Origin: Actinomadura sp. CNU-125
GTDB lineage: Bacteria > Actinomycetota > Actinomycetes > Streptosporangiales > Streptosporangiaceae
DNA: 64,000 nucleotides
NCBI RefSeq assembly: GCF_001942465.1
Contig: NZ_MKJY01000222.1
Location: 102,785 to 166,784 of the forward strand
Reading direction: 5' to 3'
The position numbers and the translations under genes were made by a program. This document shows, piece by piece, positions 35,068 to 43,270 of the stretch. A model generated the notes under the pieces. The model was given only the letters and a program-made list of their open reading frames with translations, was not told the DNA's origin and ran no database searches. Numbering within the stretch: position 1 is the stretch's first letter; every line of letters starts with the position of its first letter.

Positions 35068-36654
35068 TCATCCCTGGGCGACGGTGTCCGCCACGGCCGC
35101 CTCTCGGGCGGTGTCCTCGGCGGCGGCCTCGGCGGTGTCCTCGGCGGTGTCCTCGACGAGGCGTGAGCGCAGGACCTTGCCGGTCGCGTTGCGCGGCAGT
35201 TCGCCGACGATCCGGATCAGCTTCGGCACCTTGTAGCCGGGCAGGTGCTCACGGCAGTACGCGCGGACCTCGTCGGACGTCAGGCCCGGGGTCCGCGGCA
35301 CGACCGAGGCGCACACCCGCTGCCCCCACCGCTCGTCCGGGACGCCGTACACCGCGCACTCCTGGACGGCCGGGAACCGGACGATCGTGTTCTCGACCTC
35401 GGCGGGGTGCACGTTCTCGCCGCCCGTCACGATCATGTCGTCGGACCGTCCGCGCACGTAGACGTAGCCGTCCGCGTCGACGTAGCCGATGTCGCGGCTG
35501 TTGAGCCAGCCGTCGACGATCGTCCGGGCGGTCGCCGCGGGATCGCCCAGGTAGCCGCGGGTCATGCTGGGCGCGCGGAACCACAGCTCGCCGGACTCGC
35601 CCGCGGGCAGTTCCGCGCCCGTCGCCACGTCCCGGACGCTGAGGTCGACGCCGGGGCCGGGACGCCCGGCGGACGCGAGCCGCTCGGGGTGCGCTCCGCC
35701 GGGCCGGTGGTCCGCGGGGAACAGGAAGCAGAGTCCGCCGCCGCCCTCGGTCATCCCGTAGACCTGGCCGAACTCGCAGCCGAGCGCGTCGATCGCCTCG
35801 TCCAGCAGCGCCCCGGCGATGGCGGACGTGCCGTAGCCGACGTGCCGGAGGTGCGGCAGCGGCGTCGGTTCGGAGCGGAGCCGATCGAGGACGGCTCTGA
35901 TCAGCGCGGGCACGAGGATGACGTGCGTGATCCGCTGCTCCGACAGCGTGCGGACGAGCCCGGGGGGCGTCGCGTCCGCGGAGAGCACCTGGGTCGCGCC
36001 GATTTCGAGCCCGTATTGGATCCAGGTCGCGCCCGCCGCGTGGAACACCGGCGGGACGATCAGCAGCCGGGAGTCGCGGCCGAACCCGTGCACGTCCGCG
36101 TACCGGAGGGTGCTCGCCACGGCCTCGTGGGTCAGCGGGACCACTTTGGGGGCGCCGGTCGTGCCGGAGGTGTAGTAGATCAATGCCTCGTCGCCCGGCA
36201 GCGGGGCGAGCCGTTCGCCCGCCGGCTCGTCCGGCCACGGCAGGGCGGCCTGGTCGAGGATCCGGCAGCGGTCCGCGGGCATGACCGACGGCGCGATGTC
36301 GGCGAACTCGGCGCCCGCCACCAGGTAGGCGAGGTCGACGGCCCCGGCCGAGGCCGCGAGGCCGGGGACGGGCAGGCGCCAGTTCAGCCCGACGAGCGCG
36401 GCTCTGCGGCGCCACGCGCCGAGCAGCGTCACCGGGTAGCCCATGTCGTTCTTGCCGAGCCAGCCCACCCGGTCACCGGGGCCGATTCCCCGCCGTTCCA
36501 GCAGGCCGGCGGCGCGGTCGGCGGCTTCGTCCAGTTCGCGCCAGGTCAGGTCGCGGTCCCGGCCGACGAAGGCGATGTCGTCCGGACGGGCCGCGGCGTG
36601 TGCGCGGACGGCGTCGTCCACGGTCCACGCGAGTTCGGCCACGCTCTCGGTCAT
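35068..36654 (-). CDS. acyl/aryl-CoA synthetase (ANL superfamily), copy 1
   Basis: 528 residues. The ATP motif is LIYYTSGTTGAPKVVPLTHE, the A5 region YGMTEGGGG, and the C-terminal hinge and Lys motifs YVRGRSDDMIVTGGENVHPA and LPRNATGKVLRSRL. It activates a carboxylic acid through an acyl-adenylate to the CoA thioester. The C-terminal tail consists of Glu-Asp-Thr-Ala-type repeats. A second ligase at 38525-40042 in the same cluster is related but divergent, so two different acids or intermediates may be activated. Confidence 0.93.
   Translation of the reverse strand: MTESVAELAWTVDDAVRAHAAARPDDIAFVGRDRDLTWRELDEAADRAAGLLERRGIGPGDRVGWLGKNDMGYPVTLLGAWRRRAALVGLNWRLPVPGLAASAGAVDLAYLVAGAEFADIAPSVMPADRCRILDQAALPWPDEPAGERLAPLPGDEALIYYTSGTTGAPKVVPLTHEAVASTLRYADVHGFGRDSRLLIVPPVFHAAGATWIQYGLEIGATQVLSADATPPGLVRTLSEQRITHVILVPALIRAVLDRLRSEPTPLPHLRHVGYGTSAIAGALLDEAIDALGCEFGQVYGMTEGGGGLCFLFPADHRPGGAHPERLASAGRPGPGVDLSVRDVATGAELPAGESGELWFRAPSMTRGYLGDPAATARTIVDGWLNSRDIGYVDADGYVYVRGRSDDMIVTGGENVHPAEVENTIVRFPAVQECAVYGVPDERWGQRVCASVVPRTPGLTSDEVRAYCREHLPGYKVPKLIRIVGELPRNATGKVLRSRLVEDTAEDTAEAAAEDTAREAAVADTVAQG
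35108..35155. repeat. 12-bp tandem repeat in the ligase C-terminus
   Basis: Four 12-bp units GCGG(T/C)G(T/G)CCTCG encode an EDTA/EAAA-type tail on the first CoA ligase. It lies beyond the catalytic Lys motif and is probably not needed for catalysis. Confidence 0.75.
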
Positions 36655-36764
36655 GGTCGGTCACCATCCTTGATCGCAGGCCGCTCGGAGCACGCCGTCG
36701 GCCGTCCGGGACCCGGTCGTCGTCACCCGGGACACGCCGGCCGGCGCACCTCGGGATGTTGATC

Positions 36765-36780
36765 CTAAGTTCAGTTTCAA
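36765..36780. promoter_or_regulatory. TetR operator candidate B
   Basis: CTAAGTTCAGTTTCAA matches CTAAATTCAGTTTTAG at 13 of 16 positions. It lies about 110 bp upstream of the first CoA-ligase start and downstream of the flavin-reductase stop. Confidence 0.5.
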
Positions 36781-36850
36781 GATGTGACAAGACCCACTCG
36801 GACCCGATTGCGGAGTCGCTCCGATTGTGGCGCCAAGAGGTAGGCCCAGG

Positions 36851-37405
36851 TCAAGCCCTGCCCGCGTCCCGGCCGGAGCCGTCGAGAGCGGCGTAGCGGC
36901 CCCGGTAGAACAGCAGCGGCCGGTGTCCGGCGGAGCCGGAGAGCGCCACCACCCGCCCGATGACGATCTCGTGGTCGCCCCCGGCGTGGACGCTCTCGAC
37001 CTCGCACTCGATGTGCGCCACGGCGCCCTCGATGCGGGGAGCGCCGGTCTCGCCGGGGCACCACGCGACCTCCGCGAACTTGTCGTCCCGCCGCTGCGCG
37101 AACAGATCGCTCGTCGCCCGCTGCCCGTCGGACAGGACGTTGGCGCAGAACGCCCCCGTGGCACGGATCCGGCGCCAGCTCACCGAGGTCCGGGACGGGC
37201 AGCAGGCGACGAGCGGCGGGGCGATCGACAGCGAAGTGAAGGACTGGCATGTGAAACCCGCCGGTTCGCCGTCCGGGAGGCCGGTGATCACGACGAGTCC
37301 GGAGGCGAAACGGCCGAGGACGTCACGGAAGGCGCGCGCGTCGACCGGACGGGCCGTCGCGGCGGTGGCGAGCGGGGCGGACGGGGTTCCTGCGGGCGTC
37401 GTCAT
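36851..37405 (-). CDS. flavin reductase (HpaC-like)
   Basis: 184 residues from the ATG at 37403-37405 preceded by GGAAGGA. FASGLVVITGLPDGEPAGFT, CQSFTSLSIAPPLVACCPS and FCANVLSDGQ are typical of the flavin reductase-like FMN-binding split barrel; GGDHEIVIGRVVAL and PLLFYRGRYAAL complete it. It supplies reduced flavin to a two-component monooxygenase, most plausibly the HpaB-type hydroxylase at 32840-34222 although the genes are 2.6 kb apart. It is divergent from the LLM oxidoreductase gene over operator candidate C. Confidence 0.92.
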   Translation of the reverse strand: MTTPAGTPSAPLATAATARPVDARAFRDVLGRFASGLVVITGLPDGEPAGFTCQSFTSLSIAPPLVACCPSRTSVSWRRIRATGAFCANVLSDGQRATSDLFAQRRDDKFAEVAWCPGETGAPRIEGAVAHIECEVESVHAGGDHEIVIGRVVALSGSAGHRPLLFYRGRYAALDGSGRDAGRA

Positions 37406-37444
37406 CGGGATTCCTTCCACGGGGTTGACGAGGCAGCAGAAATG

Positions 37445-37466
37445 AAACTAACTTCAGTTCTAGTTT
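37445..37466. promoter_or_regulatory. TetR operator candidate C
   Basis: AAACTAACTTCAGTTCTAGTTT (described by its arms AAACTA and TAGTTT around ACTTCAGTTC) is the most symmetrical copy of the motif. It lies between the divergent flavin-reductase (37405) and LLM (37494) starts, 28 bp before the latter. Confidence 0.6.
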
Positions 37467-37493
37467 TCTTCAAGCCTTCCGATTGGGGCAGAC

Positions 37494-38507
37494 ATGGAAC
37501 TGGGAATCCTCAGCCTGGGCGACCACCTCCCCGATCCCGGCGACGGGAAAAGGGTGTCGCAGGCCGAACGCCACCGGTCGATCGTCGAAATGGGCGTGCG
37601 GGCCGAGGAGCTCGGGTTCGCGATGATCGCGCTGGGCGAGCACCATTTCAACGACTACATCGTCGCCTCGCCGCAATTGCTCCTCGCCGCGATCGCCGAG
37701 CGCACCGAACGGATCCGGCTGGCCCCGGCGGTCGTGCTGCTGCCGATGACCGACCCCGTGCGGGTCGCCGAGGACTACGCCACCCTCGACCTGCTGTCGG
37801 GCGGGCGGATGGAGCTGATGGTCGGCCGCGGGATCTCGCCCGACCACTACCGCGCCTTCGGCTTCGACCCCGCGGAGGACCGCGCGAACCTCGACGAGAA
37901 GCTCCTGCTGCTGGACGAGCTGTGGTCGGCGGCGAAGCAGCCGGTCACCTGGACGGGACGGTTCCGCGCCCCGCTCGACGGGCTCACCGTGCAGCCCCGT
38001 CCGCTGCAGGCGTCGCCGCGGATCTGGATGGGCAGCGGGCTGAGCGAGGACTCGGTCCGCCGCACGGCGGAGCGGGGCAGGCCCCTGTTCCTGCCGAGCA
38101 TCCTGCGCCGCCCGGAGAGCTACGCCGACCTCGTCGCGCTCTACCGGGAGATCATGGAATCGTCGGGCAACGGGGACCGCGCATTCGTCGGCGCGTGCAG
38201 CCATCTGCACGTCGGGCCGACGAGCGGGGCGGCCCGGGAGAAGTGGCGCCCGCATCTGCTGCAGTACGCGACCTGGGTGAACGGCATCCGCGGCGTCGAC
38301 GCGGAGGTCGATTTCGACCGCGTCGTCGACGGCCCGGCCGTCTGCGGCAGCCCGGCCGAGGTCACCGAACGGCTGCTACGGATCAAGGAACTGCTGAACC
38401 CGGACGTTCACCTGTCGGTGTTCGACATCGGCGGGCTGCCGCACGACGACGTGCTGCGGTCGATGGAGCTGTTCTCCGCCGAGGTCATGCCCAAGGTCTC
38501 GGGTTGA
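37494..38507 (+). CDS. LLM-class flavin-dependent oxidoreductase
   Basis: 337 residues with a luciferase-like TIM barrel: MELGILSLGDHLPDPGDGKR, LGFAMIALGEHHFNDYI, VLLPMTDPVRVAEDYATLD, and GRGISPDHYRAFGFDPAEDR. It may use FMNH2 or F420; nothing in the sequence decides. It could act as a monooxygenase on the cluster substrate using reduced flavin from the divergent reductase. It is followed after 17 bp by the second CoA-ligase gene. Confidence 0.9.
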   Translation: MELGILSLGDHLPDPGDGKRVSQAERHRSIVEMGVRAEELGFAMIALGEHHFNDYIVASPQLLLAAIAERTERIRLAPAVVLLPMTDPVRVAEDYATLDLLSGGRMELMVGRGISPDHYRAFGFDPAEDRANLDEKLLLLDELWSAAKQPVTWTGRFRAPLDGLTVQPRPLQASPRIWMGSGLSEDSVRRTAERGRPLFLPSILRRPESYADLVALYREIMESSGNGDRAFVGACSHLHVGPTSGAAREKWRPHLLQYATWVNGIRGVDAEVDFDRVVDGPAVCGSPAEVTERLLRIKELLNPDVHLSVFDIGGLPHDDVLRSMELFSAEVMPKVSG

Positions 38508-38524
38508 GCGAGGGAGCACCGACG

Positions 38525-40042
38525 ATGCGCACCACCGAAGCCCTGGTCCGCGGGCACGCGAAGCGGCGGCCGGACGCCGTGGCGTTCGCGGGCCACGGCG
38601 GGCCGCCGCTGACCTACCGGGACGTGGACGCCGCCGCCGACCGGATCGCCGCCGGGCTGGCGGCCTCCGGCGTCGGTCCCGGCGACCGGGTGGCCTGGCT
38701 CGGCCGCAACCACCCGGACTACGCCCTGCTGCACGTGGCGGCCGAACGCGTCGGAGCCGTCACCAACCCGCTCAACTGGCGGCTGTCCGCCCGGGAGCTG
38801 ACGGCCGTGATCGCCGACGCGGGCCCCGCGGTGTTCGTCGTCCAGCGGGAGTTCGAGCCGCTGCTGCGGGACTCGCTGCCCGCAGGCTCGTCCGCGACCG
38901 TCGTGGTCGTCGGCGCGAGCGAGGCGGCGGACGGCTTCGACGCCTGGTACGGGGCCTTCCCCGCGGAAACGGACGGGCGGGGCACCCGCGCGGGCGATCC
39001 CACCCTGCTGTACTACACCTCGGGCACGAGCGGCCGGGCCAAGGGCGTCGTCTACGAGGCCGAACGCTGGGTCATGGCCCTCGACGCCCATCCGGGCTGG
39101 GAGTGGCCGGAGTCCCCGGTCCTGCTGATCGTCGCGCCGGTCTTCCATGTGGCCGGGGGCATGTGGACGATGTACGGGCTGCGCCTCGGCGCCCGGATGA
39201 CGCTGCTCGCCGACGCGTCCCCCGCGCGCGTCCTCGGCACGCTGCGGGAGCAGGGCACCACGCACGCCCAGCTCGTCCCGGCGATGCTGCGGATCCTCGT
39301 GGACAGCGGGCGGGTCGGCGAGTACGACCTGTCCGCGCTGCGGCTGGTGGCCTACGGCAGCTCCCCGATCTCCCCGGCGCTGCTGACCGCCGCGCGGGAC
39401 GCGCTGGGCTGCGACTTCGTCCAGGTCTACGGGCTGACGGAGACGGGCGGGATGGTCTGTACCCTCGCCGCCGAGGAGCACCGCGAGGCGGGTCCGCACC
39501 TGTCGTCGGCGGGCCGCGCGGTGCCGGGCGCCGAGGTCCGGGTGGTCGATCCGGTGGACCGCCGCGTCCTGCCGCCGGGCGAGGTCGGCGAGGTGGTGGT
39601 GCGGATGCCGTGGCTGATGGCGGGCTACTGGGGCCGACCGGAGCAGACGGCCGAGGCGGTGGACGCGGACGGCTGGTTCGGCACCGGCGACGGGGGCTAC
39701 TTGAACGAGGCGGGCTTCCTCTGGCTGACCGCCCGCATCAAGGACATGATCGTCAGCGGCGGCGAGAACGTCTACCCGGCCGAGGTCGAGAACGTCCTCG
39801 CCGAGCATCCGCGGATCCTGGAGGCGGCGGTGGTGGGCGAGCCGCACGACCGGTGGGGCGAGTCGGTGCTCGCCGTCGTCGTCCCCCGTCCGGGCGCCGA
39901 GCCGGTGGCGGACGAGGTCATCGCCTTCTGCCGGGAGCGCCTGGCGCACTACAAGTGCCCGCTCCGCGTCCTGGTCGTGGACGCCCTGCCGCGCAACGCG
40001 TCCGGCAAGGTCCTGCGCCGGGAGCTGCGCGGGCCCCGCTGA
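38525..40042 (+). CDS. acyl/aryl-CoA synthetase (ANL superfamily), copy 2
   Basis: 505 residues from ATG 38525. LLYYTSGTSGRAKGVVYEAE is the ATP loop, VYGLTETGGMV the A5 motif, FLWLTARIKDMIVSGGENVY the hinge and LPRNASGKVLRRELRG the catalytic Lys motif. It is in an operon with the LLM gene under operator candidate C. It resembles fatty-acid or benzoate-type ligases; the acid cannot be named. Confidence 0.93.
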   Translation: MRTTEALVRGHAKRRPDAVAFAGHGGPPLTYRDVDAAADRIAAGLAASGVGPGDRVAWLGRNHPDYALLHVAAERVGAVTNPLNWRLSARELTAVIADAGPAVFVVQREFEPLLRDSLPAGSSATVVVVGASEAADGFDAWYGAFPAETDGRGTRAGDPTLLYYTSGTSGRAKGVVYEAERWVMALDAHPGWEWPESPVLLIVAPVFHVAGGMWTMYGLRLGARMTLLADASPARVLGTLREQGTTHAQLVPAMLRILVDSGRVGEYDLSALRLVAYGSSPISPALLTAARDALGCDFVQVYGLTETGGMVCTLAAEEHREAGPHLSSAGRAVPGAEVRVVDPVDRRVLPPGEVGEVVVRMPWLMAGYWGRPEQTAEAVDADGWFGTGDGGYLNEAGFLWLTARIKDMIVSGGENVYPAEVENVLAEHPRILEAAVVGEPHDRWGESVLAVVVPRPGAEPVADEVIAFCRERLAHYKCPLRVLVVDALPRNASGKVLRRELRGPR

Positions 40043-40055
40043 GCGGCGCCGCCGC

Positions 40056-40706
40056 TCACTCGCCGGCGGGTTCCGGGGCCGGGTCCGGCGCCCGGACCCC
40101 GCCGGCTTCGGTGTGGAACACCGTCCGGTACCAGATCGCGGCCAGCGTGCGGATCGCCGTCTCGTCGTCCGGGGGCGGGACGTCGTCGTCGCCTCCGCCG
40201 ACCATCCACACCCAGCAGAACGATTCGAGGGTGGACACCAGCGCGGACGCGAGCACCTCGGTGTCGAGGCCCGGCTCGTACCCTTCGGTGCGGGCCCTGG
40301 CGATGCCCTCGACGATGCTGCGGACGCCCGCGGCGCGGTTCCGCCGCCACCGGCGCGCGTACTCGGGGTCGGTCATCGACATCTGGAAGACCCCGATCAT
40401 CTCGGGCAGGTACTTCCGGTAGCCGTGCCAGTAGGCGCGTACCGCCTCGACGATGTTCTCGTAGGGGTCGCCCTTGTGGTGCAGGCGGGCGGTCGTGCCC
40501 TGCACTTCGGACGAGAACTGGCCGAGCAGCGCTTCGAGCAGTTCTTCCTTGTTCTCGTAGTAGTTGTAGAACGATCCGGCCGAGCGGCCCGCGGCCTCCG
40601 CGATGTCGGAGATCTTGGCGTTGAAGTAGCCCTTCTCGGCGAACACCTTGCGCGCCGCCTCGATGAAGGCCGCCTCCGTTCGCCGGCCCTTCGGGGTGTT
40701 GGGCAT
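40056..40706 (-). CDS. TetR-family regulator, copy 2
   Basis: 216 residues from ATG 40704-40706. The HTH (TEAAFIEAARKVFAEKGYFN, EAAGRSAGSFYNYYENKEEL) is nearly the same as in the copy at 34408-35025, so the two probably recognise the same operator. The ligand-binding half is related (MIGVFQMSMTDPEYARRWRR, VSTLESFCWVWMVGGGDDD) with more divergence, which may mean different effectors. A degenerate operator lies about 70 bp upstream. Confidence 0.93.
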   Translation of the reverse strand: MPNTPKGRRTEAAFIEAARKVFAEKGYFNAKISDIAEAAGRSAGSFYNYYENKEELLEALLGQFSSEVQGTTARLHHKGDPYENIVEAVRAYWHGYRKYLPEMIGVFQMSMTDPEYARRWRRNRAAGVRSIVEGIARARTEGYEPGLDTEVLASALVSTLESFCWVWMVGGGDDDVPPPDDETAIRTLAAIWYRTVFHTEAGGVRAPDPAPEPAGE

Positions 40707-40772
40707 TCCGCTCGGTCCTCCACAGGATGGCGTGGCCGTCCTGACGGCCGCCGTTACCGGTTCCACAACATT

Positions 40773-40788
40773 CTGAAACTAAATGTAT
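40773..40788. promoter_or_regulatory. TetR operator candidate D
   Basis: CTGAAACTAAATGTAT matches the reverse complement of candidate A at 12 of 16 positions; located about 67 bp upstream of the second TetR start. Confidence 0.4.
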
Positions 40789-40797
40789 CATCAGGAA

Positions 40798-40836
40798 AAG
40801 GCCGGGCCGGACGCACGCCGCGTCCGGCCCGGCCTT
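40798..40836 (-). terminator. hairpin terminator after the amidohydrolase operon
   Basis: AAGGCCGGGCCGGACG (40798-40813) pairs perfectly with its complement at 40821-40836, 12 bp beyond the amidohydrolase stop at 40848 when read on the minus strand; the strand continues into a short T-run (CTTTTCC). Confidence 0.75.
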
Positions 40837-40847
40837 CGCCCGCCCCC

Positions 40848-42005
40848 TTACCGCCGCCCGAGCCCGGACGGCCGGAAGCCGTAGATCCGTTCGGCGTTGG
40901 CCACCCGGAGCTTGTACTGGTCCTCCGCGGGGAGCCCGGCGAGCTGGGCGTCGATGGCCTTGCGGACGTCCGGCCAGATCGAGTCCCCGTGCGGGTAGTC
41001 GACCTCGCACATCACCGCGTCCACGCCGAGGTCCGCGAAGAACCGGGTGCCCACCTGGTCGTCGATGAAGGCGCCGAAGACGTTGCGTCCGAAGTACTCG
41101 CTGGGCCGGTGCTCCAGCGTCGAGTCCACCCAGTGCGGACGGTCGTCGTAGTACCGGTCCATCGTCTGGAGCTGGTACGGAATCCAGCCGATGCTCGCCT
41201 CGGAGTAGACGACGCGGAGGTTCGGGAAACGGTCGAAGGTCCCCGAGAAGATGTACTCGGTCATGGAGTAGGGCGCGTTCAGCCACACCTCGCTCATGTG
41301 GGTGAGGTAGTCGCCGTCCGCCGGGGAGTCCACCCGGGACGACGAGCCGATGTGGCAGGAAAGCGGGAGGTCCATCTCCTGGGCGGCGGCGAACAGCGGA
41401 TCCCAGTAGCGGTCCCTGTCGTAGAGGGACGGGAAGCCCTGGTGGTGCGGCCGCTCGGAGAAGACCACGCTGCGGACGCCGCGCGGGGCGACCCGCTCCA
41501 GCTCCTGCACGGCCAGCGCGGGGTCCCACATCGGGACGAGGACGGCGGGGATGAGCCGTCCGGGGGCGGCCCCGCACCACTCCTCCGTCATGAAGTCGTT
41601 GTAGGCCCGGATGCAGGCGTAGGACAGGTCCCGGTCGGGGTTCAGGTTGAGGTAGGTCCCGCCGAAGCCCGGCATCGTGGGGAAGCACATCGAGGCGAGC
41701 ACGCCCGCGGCGTCCATGTCCTCGATGCGCCGCTCGACGTTCGCGCAGCCGTCGTACAGGTCCTCGAACCGGGGGACGATGCGCCGCCGCTCCTCCGCCG
41801 AGAGCCGGTCGACCGAGCACATCATCCCGGAGAAGAACCGGACGTCGCCGTCGAAGTCCCAGGCGATGCCCTCGTCCCCGCGCTCGACCACCTTGGGCGC
41901 GCGGTCCCGGTACCTGGCCGGGACGCGGGACGTCCAGGTGTCGGCCGGCTCGATGACGTGGTCGTCCACCGAGATGACGGCCCATTCCTCTGCTGCTTCC
42001 GCCAT
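40848..42005 (-). CDS. amidohydrolase (ACMSD/decarboxylase-like), copy 1
   Basis: 385 residues from ATG 42003-42005. VISVDDHVIEPADTW carries the D-x-H start motif, PLSCHIGSSSRVDSP a metal His, RVVYSEASIGWIPYQLQTMD and CEVDYPHGDSIWPDVRKAID the C-terminal Asp. This is the Amidohydro_2 family, whose members decarboxylate or hydrolyse aromatic and ring-derived acids through a metal centre. It follows the second amidohydrolase by 53 bp, so both are likely expressed from operator candidate E. Confidence 0.85.
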   Translation of the reverse strand: MAEAAEEWAVISVDDHVIEPADTWTSRVPARYRDRAPKVVERGDEGIAWDFDGDVRFFSGMMCSVDRLSAEERRRIVPRFEDLYDGCANVERRIEDMDAAGVLASMCFPTMPGFGGTYLNLNPDRDLSYACIRAYNDFMTEEWCGAAPGRLIPAVLVPMWDPALAVQELERVAPRGVRSVVFSERPHHQGFPSLYDRDRYWDPLFAAAQEMDLPLSCHIGSSSRVDSPADGDYLTHMSEVWLNAPYSMTEYIFSGTFDRFPNLRVVYSEASIGWIPYQLQTMDRYYDDRPHWVDSTLEHRPSEYFGRNVFGAFIDDQVGTRFFADLGVDAVMCEVDYPHGDSIWPDVRKAIDAQLAGLPAEDQYKLRVANAERIYGFRPSGLGRR

Positions 42006-42058
42006 GGCGGGCGCTCCTTTCGACGTGTCGGGCGAGTGGGGAACCGCGGCGCGGGCGG

Positions 42059-43033
42059 TCAGAGCCGCAGAATCCGCTCGGCATTGCGGTGGGCGATCTT
42101 CGCGCGGTCGGCCGCGCAGATCGGGGCGTCGTCGAGGAACCGCACGGCGACGTCGGTGCGCTCGAAGGGGTAGTCGACGCCGAACATGATGTTGTCGGCG
42201 CCCACTGCCGCGATGGCTCCGGTGAGCGCCTCCGCCGAGCACACCCCCGTCGTGGTGATCATGACGTTGCGCTCCAGGTACTCGGACGGCCGCTTGCCGA
42301 GCCCCAGCGTCATGAACTCGTACCGGGCGTCCAGCCTGGCCTTCTGGAACGGCAGGAACTCGCCCATGTGGCCGAGGATGAGGGTCGTGTCCGGGAAGTC
42401 GTCGAAGACGCCCGCGTAGATCAGGCGGAGCGTGTGCGCCGCGGTCTCCGCCGCCCACCCGAAGGTGGGACCGGCGAGGTAGGGGTGCCCCCGGAACACC
42501 TGCCAGTCGTCCTGCGGCGGGGCGCCCGGGTGCAGGTACAGCGGGACGCGCAGTTCCTGCAGCTTCGCCCAGACGGGCCGGAACTCCTCCTCGTCGAGGT
42601 ACCGGCCGAAGGTGTGCCCGTTGACCAGGGCGCCGTTCAGGCCGAGCCCGCCGATCGCCCGGTCCAGTTCGGCGCAGGCCGCCGCGGGGTCCTGGAGCGG
42701 CAGCGCCGCCAGGCCGGCGAACCGGGTCGGGTGGGCGGCGATCGTCTCGGCCAGGAAGTCGTTGGCGGTGCGCGCGTTCCTGATCGCGGCGGCGGTGTCG
42801 GGTTCGGCCTGGATTCCGGGTGCCGTCAGGGACAGCACCTGGACGTCGATGCCGTGCGCGTCCATGTCGGGAATGCGGAACTCGGTGAAGTCGGTGAGCC
42901 TGCGGTTCCAGCCCTCGACGGCGTCGGCCCGGTAGTGCGGGTCGCCCACCATCGTGCCGACCTTGCTTCCCATGCCGGGCAGTGAGAACGCCTCTTCGAG
43001 GGCGATCTTCTTCGGCTTGCCGTTGGTCGTCAT
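42059..43033 (-). CDS. amidohydrolase, gamma-resorcylate/2,3-dihydroxybenzoate decarboxylase-like
   Basis: 324 residues from ATG 43031-43033. KKIALEEAF at the N-terminus, MDAHGIDVQVLSLTAPGIQA, LPLYLHPGAPP (metal His) and IMFGVDYPFERTDV (metal Asp) follow the order of gamma-resorcylate and 2,3-dihydroxybenzoate decarboxylases. The N-terminal E-x-H of the former is E-x-A here, as I recall for fungal 2,3-dihydroxybenzoate decarboxylase. It probably decarboxylates a hydroxybenzoate, giving a phenol for the HpaB-type hydroxylase. Operator candidate E overlaps the region just before its start. Confidence 0.82.
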   Translation of the reverse strand: MTTNGKPKKIALEEAFSLPGMGSKVGTMVGDPHYRADAVEGWNRRLTDFTEFRIPDMDAHGIDVQVLSLTAPGIQAEPDTAAAIRNARTANDFLAETIAAHPTRFAGLAALPLQDPAAACAELDRAIGGLGLNGALVNGHTFGRYLDEEEFRPVWAKLQELRVPLYLHPGAPPQDDWQVFRGHPYLAGPTFGWAAETAAHTLRLIYAGVFDDFPDTTLILGHMGEFLPFQKARLDARYEFMTLGLGKRPSEYLERNVMITTTGVCSAEALTGAIAAVGADNIMFGVDYPFERTDVAVRFLDDAPICAADRAKIAHRNAERILRL

Positions 43034-43043
43034 CGCGCACAGT

Positions 43044-43059
43044 ATGAAGCTGAATTTAG
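43044..43059. promoter_or_regulatory. TetR operator candidate E
   Basis: ATGAAGCTGAATTTAG matches the reverse complement of candidate A at 13 of 16 positions, only 10 bp upstream of the decarboxylase-like start; binding would block transcription or initiation. Confidence 0.5.
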
Positions 43060-43179
43060 AATTAGTAAACCCCTCGGCGGACCGGCGCCGCCCGCTCGCC
43101 CGGCAGAGCGCCGTCCTTCGGCACCCCGCCCGACCGGCCGCCGAAGCCGGACCCCTTGTCCGTCCCGAAAAAACTGAGT

Positions 43180-43195
43180 ATAAAACCACTTTCAG
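43180..43195. promoter_or_regulatory. TetR operator candidate F (weak)
   Basis: ATAAAACCACTTTCAG shares 10 of 16 positions with the motif and lies 75 bp upstream of the ABC substrate-binding protein. It is the weakest copy and may be chance. Confidence 0.3.
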
Positions 43196-43270
43196 GGAAT
43201 CAATCTGTCATCACCGCAGGTGGCACCGGACGGCGCGGGATCTCGCCCAGAGAGAATCGGTGGTCGGAGC

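Noticed and set aside
36827..38524. Very long plus-strand frame (1071 codons) covering the flavin reductase and LLM genes
   Set aside because: Only its last 505 codons are the CoA ligase; the rest is antisense or out-of-frame to well-supported genes and is low-complexity Arg/Gly/Ala.
40043..40057. GAGCGGC-GCCGCTC-type hairpin between the second CoA ligase and TetR-2
   Set aside because: The stem is short, has almost no loop and no T-run; too weak to call a terminator.
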